Origin: Prostheceraeus crozeri
Taxonomy: Eukaryota > Platyhelminthes > Polycladida > Euryleptidae
Length of the DNA stretch: 64,000 bases
Direction: 5' to 3'
Assembly: GCA_907163375.1 (NCBI GenBank)
Contig: CAJQUW010016163.1
Location: forward strand, 310,001 to 374,000
The notes below the pieces were generated by a model. That model was given only the letters and a program-made list of their open reading frames with translations. It did not search any database and was not told the origin of the DNA. Of this stretch, positions 47,836 through 57,679 are shown piece after piece. Each line of letters opens with the position of its first letter. The first letter of the stretch is position 1. Both the position numbers and the translations under genes were made by a program.

Positions 47836-49635
47836 TCACACATCCGTCTCTATGTTTATTGAATTGTTATGCGGAGGACTTCCACCACGATGTTGCTGCT
47901 TGGCGTGGTTCTGCTTTGAGAAGTCTGGATTAAGCATGAGGATACCTTCTTCCAGATGCAAATCTGATTCTGACGCAGATCTAGAGTTCGAATTTAAGGA
48001 ATTTTTTAAACTACTAGCACTCCCCCCTCGATAGTTCGGACAGCTTTGAACGTGAACATACGTTTGCTTGTCCTCACTTTCTGTCTCACGATGATAAAAA
48101 TAATTGAAATTTGAAACAATAACGGGCACTGGTAGAGCAATCGTAAGAACACCGGCAATAGCACACAGAGATCCTACCAGTTTGCCCCATAATGTCACTG
48201 GCCTCATATCACCGTAGCCTACTGTTGTCATAGTAACAACAGCCCACCAGAACGCGTCTGGTATCGAGTTAAAATACGATTTGTCGGCGTCTGCTTCGGC
48301 AAAATAAACTGCGCTGGAGAAGAGGATGACACAGATAAAGAGGAAGAACACGAGTAGGCCAAGTTCTCGAACACTGGCTTTGAGTGTCAAACCGAGAATT
48401 TGGAGACCTTTAGAATGTCGGGATAGTTTGAAAATTCGGAAAACTCTCACAAGTCGGATAACTCGAAGGATAGCCAGGGACATGGCTTGATTTTGACTTT
48501 TGCTGTCGTCCGCGATAACGGTGCCTAAGGTTATAAAGTAAGGAATAATGGCCACTATGTCGATGAGATTCATGATGTTGCGGAAGAAAGCAATTTTCTC
48601 GGGCGAAGAGGCAAATCGCACGAGAAGTTCAAAGGTGAACCATACAATACAAGCAGTTTCGATGATAAAGAAAGGTTCCGTAAATTGTGGAATATCGTCT
48701 TCTTCGATGGTTTGCATCGTATCGTTGGTACCGTTGACTACTTTATAATGGCGGAAATGCGGCAATGTCTCCATACAGAATATCACGATGGATAAAAGAA
48801 TGACACACACAGAACAGATGGCGATCACACGAGCTGCCATGGAGCTCTCTGGATATTCGAACAGAAGCCACACTTTTCGCTGGAAGTCGTTGTCAGGAAG
48901 CACCTTCACCTCTTCTTTGATGAAACCCTCGTCCTCTCGATACTTCTCAATAGCCTCTTCTCCAAGTTCGTAGAATTTGATTTCTTCCGTGAAGACATCG
49001 ATTGGGACGTTGACTGGGCGCCGTAAGCGACCTCCACTTTGATAATAATACAAAATGGCATCGAAGCTGGGCCGATTGCGGTCGAAGAAATACTCATTTC
49101 GAAGAGGGTCGTAGTACCGGTTTCGTTTTTGAGGATTTCCCAGTAAAGTCTCTGGGAATTGGTTTAGAGTCCTGAGTTGAGTTTCGTAACGAAGTCCACT
49201 GACGTTGATGACCACTCGTGCGTTATCGTAGTCTCCACCGGAATTCTCGTCGCTGTTCTGATCGTTCTCCTCCTCCGCCAGTTTCGGAAAAGATCTGGAA
49301 GGTGTTAAAACATCAGATTTAGCTCGATGAGTAGGTGGACTTCCAGGTGGACTGGTACCACCTGGGGGCGGTAGAGGATCGATATCAGAAGCAGGTTCTG
49401 GGATATTCGACAGTACACCACTGCCACCGATGCTACTGCCTACTGTCGGAACTCGTGCTGTATTGAAGTACGGCATCAGACCCCCATTGCCTTCTATTCC
49501 TACGTCGAGTTTAGAACTTCGCTTCATTGGAGTTCCACCGGACCGAGCAACGGACCAAAGGCCCCATCGTTCGATGAAATCCATTGTGGCAATCTGTCGA
49601 GGATTGTTGTAAGTGTTGTTCTGATGGGCACACAT
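47836..49635 (-). CDS. Shaker-family voltage-gated potassium channel, Kv1 (KCNA-like)
   Basis: Forms tetrameric voltage-gated K+ channels in the plasma membrane of excitable cells. Uninterrupted frame; the 5' stop is at 49762-49764 and no ATG precedes 49635, giving 599 residues. An ATG at 49584 ([12 protein letters not shown]) has the better context and would give 582. Domains numbered from 49761: T1 tetramerisation 181-280 ([13 protein letters not shown]), S1 309-331, S2 363-385, S3 396-417, S4 428-452 with R433, R436, R439, R442, K445 and R448, S5 466-488, pore 500-522 with TVGYGD, S6 529-556 with PVPVIV. An NGT glycosylation site lies in the S1-S2 loop. The C-terminus ETDV is a PDZ ligand. 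Further 5' exons are possible. Confidence 0.93.
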   Translation of the reverse strand: MCAHQNNTYNNPRQIATMDFIERWGLWSVARSGGTPMKRSSKLDVGIEGNGGLMPYFNTARVPTVGSSIGGSGVLSNIPEPASDIDPLPPPGGTSPPGSPPTHRAKSDVLTPSRSFPKLAEEENDQNSDENSGGDYDNARVVINVSGLRYETQLRTLNQFPETLLGNPQKRNRYYDPLRNEYFFDRNRPSFDAILYYYQSGGRLRRPVNVPIDVFTEEIKFYELGEEAIEKYREDEGFIKEEVKVLPDNDFQRKVWLLFEYPESSMAARVIAICSVCVILLSIVIFCMETLPHFRHYKVVNGTNDTMQTIEEDDIPQFTEPFFIIETACIVWFTFELLVRFASSPEKIAFFRNIMNLIDIVAIIPYFITLGTVIADDSKSQNQAMSLAILRVIRLVRVFRIFKLSRHSKGLQILGLTLKASVRELGLLVFFLFICVILFSSAVYFAEADADKSYFNSIPDAFWWAVVTMTTVGYGDMRPVTLWGKLVGSLCAIAGVLTIALPVPVIVSNFNYFYHRETESEDKQTYVHVQSCPNYRGGSASSLKNSLNSNSRSASESDLHLEEGILMLNPDFSKQNHAKQQHRGGSPPHNNSINIETDV

Positions 49636-49761
49636 ATTGAGCTTCTTAACTATGGATATGATCACCAGAGAAGAAATTTGTATTATGCCTACAGATGTCA
49701 CAATACAGTCAGTTCGACATATTTCACAGCCTGGCAGCAGGCAACGATAGCTATTAGCCAA

Positions 49762-50241
49762 TCATAATATCACCACATGTTGGAGGTATTCGCTATACCT
49801 CCGACATTTTCTCGAACATAGATGGAACTTCTTTTTGGATTCACATGTACACGATGCTTAAAAAACAATAGCACGTTCACTCGATCGGGATTTTCAAATG
49901 GCTAGCGGAAAACAGCAGACAATTGCTAATCGCCAAACTGGATCATAACAGATCTATTCTAGATTGGGCAAGCCGAAGAGGTATTTCATTGAATAAATGT
50001 CAAACAAGACGCGAATAACAGACACGCAGATCTACTGCTAGAGCTATCTGTCGGCTCCTAGCAACATATCGACTTGTGTCAACGAGAGTCTCAACGCCTG
50101 GAACTCTCCCTCACTCCATCTCTCTCTCTTTCTCTCTGTCTCTGTCTCTCCCGAATCTAATAGAACCAGCCTTAAACATATTCTGTAATCTTCCCTTTCC
50201 AAGAGCAGTCATTTGTTCACAAGAGTAGCATACGGGGAGAA

Positions 50242-50340
<99 letters not shown>

Positions 50341-52250
50341 GAGTGAATGAGTGAATGAGTGAGAGAGGGAGAGAGAGAGTTGGGGGAAAAATGAGGATGC
50401 CTCGCATACAGCTGTGAGACAGCTGTATGAGAGCGAGAGAGAGTCACTGTGTTATATTGTATGAAAATAAGAGAAAGTAAGTGAATGCGTGCGTGTGGAT
50501 AAGTGTATGAGAGTGAGAGAGCGAGAGGGAGAGAGAGAAGCGGAGATGGATAGAGGAGGGACAAGAGGAGGGGAGAAGTGATCAATGTAACTGTTGTGAA
50601 TTGTACTTCTGCGAAAGTTGACATAAAACTGTGCAGTCAAACGGGGAATTTAACTTATTTGTCTATTTTAAATGATTTTCAGGTTTTTATCAAACCTTAA
50701 GTGAAATTTGAAATGCTGACTATTATGATTGTATTTTGCGAATGTGATTTAAAGCCTTGGATGAGTATTATGGGTATGCTGAACTTACTTGTACAACACT
50801 CTTAAACGATAACGAAATGAAGACGGGAGTAAGAGAAGAAGACAGAGGGGAAACTAAAGAGGGGATTTTCCTTCGTTTGATCGCGAGGTAAGGCGGGTTC
50901 CCCAGTTACTGATATCGACATCAAATCAATAATTAGCATCATTAATCAGCTGGTAGTCAGTTGATGCACATGTTATGTATTTTTGACAAAATGAATACCT
51001 CTTTTGAAATATTATTTAAATTGGAATGTCTATTAATAGACTAACCTATTGAAAAAATGCCATGTGATTTTATGCTATTTTGTTTCTGTTTTTATTTTTG
51101 ATTTGATTGTTGGCTTGAACACTTTTCATTTTTAAAGCAGGCAATCTTCCAAATAATAATGAACCAAGATATTACAATTTGTCTCAACAACAATATGATA
51201 TTCGAAAATTAAAATCGATCCTTCATCAATTAATAAATCTAAGTTGTAAACATTACATAAAATTATTTTTGAATTACTAACTGTAAAACATTACCCAAAT
51301 TGCATTAGTGACCTATATGCAATTTAGTAACAACGTGATAGTTGCCCATATACAAATGATAAATGTTCTTGAATTCGAAATTTTCGACGATATTTCATTG
51401 TTTTACAATGCCAACTCTAAAATGTTTAGCTAAATGGTGCAACTACGTAGCGCATTCGACGCATGTATGTCTTTTCATTGATGGTACCGGCGCCAGTTTT
51501 GCTACATATCTAATGATTCTTTTGAAATGTGAAACTTTGACACTGAAGCATTTTCCAAACATTAATTGATCTAAATTACATCTTTGGCGCACCACATCGG
51601 GGATTTCTCTAAGTTTACCCCGGGTAAAGGGATGGCATTCAGAAAATCACCCTCAGAAGATGTACCCAGAAGCTAACCCACGAAGTTTCGCATTGTTCAA
51701 ATACTTGCCTAAATCCTTGATAAATATGATGCTGCAAAAGAAGCGGTAGTCTTTATTGATCTACGATGCAATCTACAATTAAAATTTGTTTCTAATTATG
51801 TACAGTGGAATCTATTGTTGAAAATTCAAGGATGTCTCTAACATAAGCAACCGGAAAAAGTAAGTTCGCATGAGAAATTTATTTTGGCGCTTTATAAAAC
51901 TGATATTTCCATCCTTTTTTGCATAGGATTAATTTTCTTATGCTATAACCTATTTTTCATATTAAGATCTGGTCGATGGTTCATTCAGACAATCTCTTTC
52001 AGATACCGGTACTTTAGAACATCTGTATCTTCAAGATGAAATCGATCGGATGTCTCTTTTAGAAGCCAGTGCGATCTAAGTAAAAGGATCGCATGTTTTC
52101 TCGTTGAAATAAATGATTAGCCTAATTGCTGGCCCACGGTAGACAAGAAACACTGAGAGATGGCGTGAATGGACATATAGCAGCAGCGTGAGACACTTCA
52201 TTCGTTTTGTTTGGTCGAGCATGCCGTGAACTGATAATTTAAGTCCAAAT
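49762..52250. other. Region upstream of Kv1, no recognised coding sequence
   Basis: Presumed promoter and 5' untranslated region of the minus-strand channel gene for the first kilobase, including the dinucleotide tract at 50245-50339. The rest to 52250 shows no gene. Confidence 0.5.
50245..50339. repeat. (GA)n / (CT)n microsatellite upstream of Kv1
   Basis: About 95 bp of almost pure GA, with purine-rich GAGTGAATGAGTGA sequence extending to about 50560. On the sense strand of the channel gene this is a long polypyrimidine tract 600-900 bp upstream of the start, a type of sequence able to form triplex structures or bind GAGA-type factors. Confidence 0.93.
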
Positions 52251-52315
52251 TTACCCCAGGAGTAGTAAGCAAAACTCCACTTCTGGACCGCGCAAGATGG
52301 CGGCCATCGCTGCGT

Positions 52316-52734
52316 CCCCCCCCCCCCTCTGGCACGGCAGAGTGTCGTGGTCGGCCGCCGTGGTGCTTCGTGTCTGAGTCCCCCCCCCCTCTGGAACGAC
52401 AGAGGTTGTGGTCTGTCGTGGTGTGCCGGCCGGGTGGGTCCACGTTCACAACATGTTCGCTGACGTCCCCCCCCCCCCTGCAACAACAGAGTGAGACTCG
52501 GGTGCGTTGGTCCGACCGCCTGGTTGACGTGGGCGACCGTCTAGGTTGACGTGGGCGACCGCCAGGATTAGTCTTGAGGCTATAGTGTGTGATGTTTTTG
52601 GTGTGTAGCGTCCAAACGAAGCATCGGATGAGAAAACGGAGGCCAGATTCGGAATCTACGTGAAATTTTGGGTTAGGAGGGATGTTTCCAGCGAAATCGG
52701 AGAGAAAAAATTTTCGGCTGACGTCCCCCCCCCC
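52316..52734. repeat. GC-rich segment punctuated by poly-C runs
   Basis: C runs of 10-12 at 52316-52327, 52380-52389, 52467-52478 and 52725-52734. The first three are each followed by a CAGAG-containing segment (GGCACGGCAGAG, GGAACGACAGAG, GCAACAACAGAG), so it is a diverged short-period repeat leading into the main array. Composition changes sharply here from the AT-rich flank. Confidence 0.75.
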
Positions 52735-54770
52735 TGGACAGCTTGCTTCCAGTGGACGGATTTTGTCGTGCGATAGCTCGTTTGAAAGCTAAGAGTGAGA
52801 CAAATTCAGTGAAAGAATCGGCTTGTTCCTATCTGTCTTCGTTCAAAAGTTAGAGCGGTTACAAGATTTTAGGTCGGAGCTCGCTCACCTGAAAAAATCC
52901 TAAGTGTCAGAGTGACTTTGTATGGGTAAAATTTTGAAAATTTTCCAAAGTGTGGAATTTCGACCTGGGACCGTCACCAAAACATTTTTCATCAAATTTC
53001 ACTGACCTCCCCCCCCCCCCGACAACAATCTTCTAACTTTGGTTCTAGTGGACGGATTTTGTCTTACAGCTACTCGTTTGAAAGAGGAGAAAAAACTGCT
53101 CGACAACATTTTTTGTTGCGAGTCAATCGGACCAGCCGTTCACAAGTTAGAGCGGTTACAAGATTTTAGGTCGGAGCTCGCTCACCTGAAAAATCCTAAG
53201 TGTCAGAGTGACTTTGTATGGATAAAATTTTGAAAATTTTCCAAAGTGTGGAATTTCGACCTGGGACCGTCACCAAAACATTTTTCATCAAATTTCACTG
53301 ACCTCCCCCCCCCCCGACAACAATCTTCTAACTTTGGTTCTAGTGGACGGATTTTGTCTTACAGCTACTCGTTTGAAAGAGGAGAAAAAACTGCTCGACA
53401 ACATTTTTTGTTGCGAGTCAATCGGACCAGCCGTTCACAAGTTAGAGCGGTTACAAGATTTTAGGTCGGAGCTCGCTCACCTGAAAAATCCTAAGTGTCA
53501 GAGTGACTTTGTATGGGTAAAATTTTGAAAATTTTCCAAAGTGTGGAATTTCGACCTGGGACCGTCACCAAAACATTTTTCATCAAATTTCACTGACCCC
53601 CCCCCCGACAACAATCTTCTAACTTTGGTTCTAGTGGACGGATTTTGTCTTACAGCTACTCGTTTGAAAGAGGAGAAAAAACTGCTCGACAACATTTTTC
53701 GTTGCGAGTCAATCGGACCAGCCGTTCACAAGTTAGAGCGGTTACAAGATTTTAGGTCGGAGCTCGCTCACCTGAAAAAATCCTAAGTGTCAGAGTGACT
53801 TTGTATGGGTAAAATTTTGAAAATTTTCCAAAGTGTGGAATTTCGACCTGGGACCGTCACCAAAACATTTTTCATCAAATTTCACTGACCTCCCCCCCCC
53901 TGGACAGCTAGCTTCTATCTTGGCTTCTAGTGGACGGATTTTCTCGTGCAATAGCTCGTTTGAAAGCTAAGAGTGAGACAAATTCAGTGAAAGAATCGGC
54001 TTGTTCCTATCTGTCTTCGTTCAAAAGTTAGAGCGGTTACAAGATTTTAGGTCGGAGCTCGCTCACCTGAAAAAATCCTAAGTGTCAGAGTGACTTTGTA
54101 TGGGTAAAATTTTGAAAATTTTCCAAAGTGTGGAATTTCGACCTGGGACCGTCACCAAAACATTTTTCATCAAATTTCACTGACCTCCCCCCCCCTGGAC
54201 AGCTAGCTTCTATCTTGGCTTCTAGTGGACGGATTTTCTCGTGCAATAGCTCGTTTGAAAGCTAAGAGTGAGACAAATTCAGTGAAAGAATCGGCTTGTT
54301 CCTATCTGTCTTCGTTCAAAAGTTAGAGCGGTTACAAGATTTTAGGTCGGAGCTCGCTCACCTGAAAAAATCCTAAGTGTCAGAGTGACTTTGTATGGGT
54401 AAAATTTTGAAAATTTTCCAAAGTGTGGAATTTCGACCTGGGACCGTCACCAAAACATTTTTCATCAAATTTCACTGACCTCCCCCCCCCTGGACAGCTA
54501 GCTTCTATCTTGGCTTCTAGTGGACGGATTTTCTCGTGCAATAGCTCGTTTGAAAGCTAAGAGTGAGACAAATTCAGTGAAAGAATCGGCTTGTTCCTAT
54601 CTGTCTTCGTTCAAAAGTTAGAGCGGTTACAAGATTTTAGGTCGGAGCTCGCTCACCTGAAAAAATCCTAAGTGTCAGAGTGACTTTGTATGGGTAAAAT
54701 TTTGAAAATTTTCCAAAGTGTGGAATTTCGACCTGGGACCGTCACCAAAACATTTTTCATCAAATTTCTC
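52735..54770. repeat. Tandem array of seven poly-C-headed units of about 290 bp
   Basis: Units begin at 52735, 53021, 53316, 53607, 53901, 54196 and 54491, so later periods are 291-295 bp. Each ends with CACTGACC and a run of 7-13 C. There are two unit types: B (units 1, 5, 6, 7; begins TGGACAGCT) and A (units 2, 3, 4; begins GACAACAATC). They share the 3' half from GTTAGAGCGGTTACAAGATT onward and differ in the 5' half. Unit lengths are not multiples of three and open frames within them are repeat shadows. Confidence 0.93.
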
Positions 54771-54772
54771 TG

Positions 54773-54905
54773 AACGAGGGGGGGGGAGGTCAGTGAAATT
54801 TGATGAAAAATGTTTTGGTTAAGGTCCCAGGTTGAAATTCGGAAGTTTTAAATTTTTCAAAATTTTCACCACACTGGAGCTCTCACACTTAGGAATTTTT
54901 TCACT
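54773..54905. repeat. Diverged inverted copy of the array unit's 3' half
   Basis: Starts with a run of nine G and continues as the complement of the array unit end (AGGTCAGTGAAATTTGATG, TTTTGGT.A.GGTCCCAGGT). It forms a potential hairpin with unit 7 with a loop of only a few bases. It differs from the array at scattered positions, unlike the units among themselves. Confidence 0.88.
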
Positions 54906-55076
54906 TGTGGCATGTTACATGGACATGTGCTGGCGGACCAACTTCCCGTGGTCATATGAGAATGGTTCAGGTGTCATATTGTAAAGAATGATAAGACAAA
55001 TCGTTTGCAACAAACCGGATGTCGCTACGATGAATACTTTCGGAGATAGAGCCATTTTTAAGTTTTCTTCCGAGCA

Positions 55077-55084
55077 TATATAAA
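55077..55084 (+). promoter_or_regulatory. TATA box for coiled-coil gene
   Basis: TATATAAA followed 26-30 bases later by CACTTCATC, close to the TCATTTCATT element downstream of the other TATA boxes in this cluster. Confidence 0.6.
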
Positions 55085-55125
55085 CCCCCGACAACGTAAG
55101 TCTGATCACTTCATCGAAAGACGAG

Positions 55126-55655
55126 GTAAGCGACGGTCGTCGCTCTGAGCTCCCGATATCGGGTGCAAAGGACTCTATCTTTTGAAGTAGGCAAGCTATC
55201 TTGCTACTTCAAAGTTTGTATGATAGAGTTTGATAGTGTCTTTACTACTGATAAAATTTTTTAAAAGTAGTATGAGTAGTAAAATGCGGAATTTTTTAAA
55301 AATTATTAATTTTCACTTTTTTCAAAGTTTTAACATATAGACTAAGGTTTTCAAGTATCCTGAGTTCAAATCTGCTATCAGATTTGAAATTTAACTAAGT
55401 CTAAGGCAGCTTTGAGGGGTTAGATCCCAGCTACTGATCACTACCTTTGACTCGGCGTTCCTGTTACCACTTCGGGGCAGTGACAATGATGTCTTCAGCT
55501 GTAAAGAGCGGGTATCGGGGAAGATCTCTCACTTCCCTAGTGATCGGTACAAGGCCTTCGGGCTGTCGACGGGATCGAGTGCCACTCACTACACTCTTTA
55601 GGAATATGACTGTACTACATGATTCCAAACTTATACAAATTTCATTATCTTACAG
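55126..55655 (+). other. Predicted intron in 5' untranslated region
   Basis: Donor GAG|GTAAGC at 55126 and acceptor TTATCTTACAG ending at 55655, 17 bases before the chosen ATG. A second donor-like GTAAGT lies at 55096. The region has no long open frame in phase with the gene. It contains a hairpin, GAAGTAGGCAAG then CTTGCTACTTC, at about 55180-55206. Confidence 0.5.
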
Positions 55656-55672
55656 CTAACGATAAATCAGGC

Positions 55673-56851
55673 ATGGCAAACGATAGAAACAGAAAGTATC
55701 ATATCAAAATGTGTGTGTGCGGTCGTATAAATCGCAGTGCGGACGCCAAGGCTCACGTCAAGAAGGCGGGCACCGGCCACATGATTGTCTTGAATAGGGT
55801 TGCGTGCGTGAAGTGTAGAGTGCTGAAGGGTGATGAGGATGAGGCGCGTTTCTACAGAGTGCATGCTGACTGTAGTGGTGGTTTAGTGACTGATTTGAGA
55901 TTTACACAGTTGATTGTGGAAGAGAGGGAGCGAATGTTGGCGAATGTTGCGAATGTTGTTGAGAATGTTGTTGAGAATGTTGTTGAGAATGATGAGTTGG
56001 CGAGAGCGGTTGCGTCGTTGGAGGGTGAGATTGAGCAGCGGAAGAGAGTGCTTGAGAGTGATGATGAGGATGATGTGGATTTAGATAGGGAGCGTGTGAG
56101 GAAGCGTGTGAGGAAGTTGAGCTCTTCGTCATCGGAGGTGTCCAACATCGTCATCACCGACCCCCCGAAGAGCTCATCTTCCCCAAAAGTGAAGAGTGGT
56201 GGGATTCGTGTGCAGTCGGCGAGGTGGTTGAAGGATGAAGAGAAGAGACATGTTTCGCAGCAGATGGCGCATGAGTTGTTAGTGAATAAGTTTGAGAGTT
56301 TGAAGAAAGTGAAGGATGAAGTTGTGAAGGAGTTGGATGAGTTGAAAAAGAAGGATTTGAAGTCGAAGGAGGTGGCGGATGAAAACATTAGAATGAGGCG
56401 TTGTGTGACTGATTTGAAGAATAAGACGCGAGAGTTGGAAGAGAAGAATGATGCGTGTGAGAAGAGGGCGAGTGCTGCGGAGAGAAGAATGAGAGATGCA
56501 GAGGCGAAGTTTGAGGAGATGATGAAGGAGATGAGTGTGTTGAGAGCGAGGAATGTTGAGTTGGAGAGGACTGTGGCTCGGCGGGGTGATGAGAGGCAGG
56601 CGTGTGAGAAGTTGGAGCGCATGAGGGATGAGTGGGAACGTGTGAATGAGGATCGTTTGTTTGAATTTCACATCCCTATTCGGGACAATCATTTGGCCGG
56701 CGAAGTACTCGTCAATCAAAGTCTCGACGAGTCCATCCTATGTTACAATGGTCATCCCACGAAAAAGTGTCTCCATGCCAGCCTGAGAATGCGCGGCCAT
56801 CTACACAAATTTTCGATTCGGAAACGCGCGAGACTACCTAAGGATGACTAA
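55673..56851 (+). CDS. Unknown coiled-coil protein with N-terminal Cys/His cluster
   Basis: 392 residues from ATG 55673 (GGCATGG); an in-frame ATG at 55619 lies upstream of the predicted acceptor and is not preferred. Residues 14-48 hold a possible zinc site: CVC, two His, and CVKC. Then come a short VVEN repeat, acidic stretches, a basic RERVRKRVRK nuclear-signal-like segment, a Ser-rich linker, and a long charged coiled coil at about residues 205-350. The C-terminal 40 residues are basic and different in style. Function unknown; it could be a structural or regulatory protein of the element. Codons are strongly G/A-biased between 55900 and 56650. The stop is followed by an intron donor and then by histone-like module 1. 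Confidence 0.72.
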   Translation: MANDRNRKYHIKMCVCGRINRSADAKAHVKKAGTGHMIVLNRVACVKCRVLKGDEDEARFYRVHADCSGGLVTDLRFTQLIVEERERMLANVANVVENVVENVVENDELARAVASLEGEIEQRKRVLESDDEDDVDLDRERVRKRVRKLSSSSSEVSNIVITDPPKSSSSPKVKSGGIRVQSARWLKDEEKRHVSQQMAHELLVNKFESLKKVKDEVVKELDELKKKDLKSKEVADENIRMRRCVTDLKNKTRELEEKNDACEKRASAAERRMRDAEAKFEEMMKEMSVLRARNVELERTVARRGDERQACEKLERMRDEWERVNEDRLFEFHIPIRDNHLAGEVLVNQSLDESILCYNGHPTKKCLHASLRMRGHLHKFSIRKRARLPKDD

Positions 56852-56855
56852 CTTG

Positions 56856-56916
56856 GTAAGTGAAAAAGTAAATAAGATAGTATATCCTATTCTAACACAT
56901 ATCATTTTCATTGCAG
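56856..56916 (+). other. Predicted 61-nt intron just after the stop codon
   Basis: Donor TTG|GTAAGTG at 56856 and acceptor CATTTTCATTGCAG ending at 56916. It would join the stop region directly to the sequence carrying the histone-like stem-loop, 52 bases further on. Confidence 0.6.
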
Positions 56917-56950
56917 ATCTTTGCCCGCCTTCACCACCCCATCACGTCAC

Positions 56951-57094
56951 TCCCGAGAACGAACCATCGGCTCTCTTAAGGGCCACCTAGGGGCAAGACA
57001 TGATAGAACCTCCACGCGGTTTGCCCTGGGCAGTCTTCGGACTGGCGAATACTATCATTAAGTTGAATCTGCTATCAGTCAACTTGAACGTTGC
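56951..57094 (+). promoter_or_regulatory. Histone-like 3'-end module, copy 1
   Basis: Stem-loop GGCTCT-CTTA-AGGGCC at 56969-56984 followed by ACC, as in replication-dependent histone mRNAs (6-bp stem, 4-nt loop, ACC flank). A purine-containing GGGGCAAGACATGATAGAA follows at the distance where a U7-pairing element would be. Then CAGTC-TTCG-GACTG at 57031-57044, and a stem AAGTTGA (57060-57066) with TCAACTT (57079-57085). Almost identical to copies 2 and 3. Confidence 0.8.
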
Positions 57095-57109
57095 GTCGCG
57101 TTAGAGGGG

Positions 57110-57117
57110 TATATAAA
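57110..57117 (+). promoter_or_regulatory. TATA box for 88-residue gene
   Basis: TATATAAA, followed by CTCATTTCATTTCATTTCA, a likely initiator region. The ATG is only about 31 bases after the TATA box, so the 5' leader would be extremely short. Confidence 0.7.
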
Positions 57118-57148
57118 CCACTGCCTCTCATTTCATTTCATTTCAATC

Positions 57149-57415
57149 ATGCAGACGCCGAACAGTCAAGTCAGCTCTCCTCGCGGACCGCAGTTAAGGC
57201 CGCGAAATTTATTTAATGAATTTGCTAGAATAGAGGAGCAAGACAGAGTTTTTAATAATCTTGCTCGGATTGGCAATCCGATGACAGCAACTGCTGTCAA
57301 TCCAACGGAATGGCGCTACATTCCACTCTATACTCACATGCCAGTTAGTGTGGAAGTCGACAGTGCTACCAAAGAGAGAGTCTTTGACTCTCTCAGCAGA
57401 ATTGGTAGGCTGTAG
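57149..57415 (+). CDS. Small unknown protein, 88 residues, with an internal repeat
   Basis: Complete frame from the first ATG after a TATA box to TAG at 57413-57415. The segment QDRVFNNLARIG (residues 31-42) recurs at the C-terminus as KERVFDSLSRIG (75-86); a weaker third copy lies at 20-29 (NLFNEFARIE). These look like short amphipathic helices. No signal peptide or membrane segment. Histone-like module 2 starts 10 bases after the stop, which supports this being the transcribed gene. No family recognised. Confidence 0.68.
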   Translation: MQTPNSQVSSPRGPQLRPRNLFNEFARIEEQDRVFNNLARIGNPMTATAVNPTEWRYIPLYTHMPVSVEVDSATKERVFDSLSRIGRL

Positions 57416-57424
57416 GATGACGAC

Positions 57425-57563
57425 TCCCGAGAACGAACCATCGGCTCTCTTAAGGGCCACCATGGGGCAAGACATGAGAGAACCTCCTCGCGGTTTGCCC
57501 TGGGCAGTCTTCGGACTGGCGAATACTATCATTAAGTTGAATCTGCTATCAGTCAACTTGAAC
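57425..57563 (+). promoter_or_regulatory. Histone-like 3'-end module, copy 2
   Basis: Stem-loop at 57443-57458 (same 16 bases as copy 1) followed by ACC; UUCG hairpin at 57505-57518; terminal AAGTTGA/TCAACTT stem. It differs from copy 3 at only a few positions. It begins directly after the 88-residue gene. Confidence 0.8.
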
Positions 57564-57631
57564 ATTATGCAGTCGATTGCTATCCCTGAAGCATTCTGAT
57601 TCGCTGTTGAGCAATTCATTGTTGAAAACCC

Positions 57632-57639
57632 TATATAAG
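57632..57639 (+). promoter_or_regulatory. TATA box for 83-residue gene
   Basis: TATATAAG, followed about 22 bases later by CTTCTCATTCAATTT, a likely initiator region, and by the ATG at 57680. Confidence 0.7.
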
Positions 57640-57679
57640 CCAGAAGATTGTAGCGCTTCTCATTCAATTTGAAGTCACG

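Noticed and set aside
49636..49761. Forty-two extra codons at the N-terminus of the Kv1 frame
   Set aside because: They follow a stop and contain no ATG (the frame begins with TTG), so they are more likely 5' untranslated or need an upstream spliced exon.
52076..52486. 136-codon frame with poly-Gly and Arg near the poly-C runs
   Set aside because: Produced by translation of C-run repeat sequence; composition is that of simple repeats.
53039..53786. Repeated 64-81-codon frames starting MVLVDGFCLTATRL in the poly-C array
   Set aside because: They occur only because type A units are copied; unit length is not a multiple of three, no promoter is seen and type B units lack the frame.
55852..56719. 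Long antisense frames (256 and 146 codons) opposite the coiled-coil gene
   Set aside because: Low-complexity Ser/Phe/Leu or His/Leu sequence, as expected opposite a G/A-biased coiled-coil coding strand.
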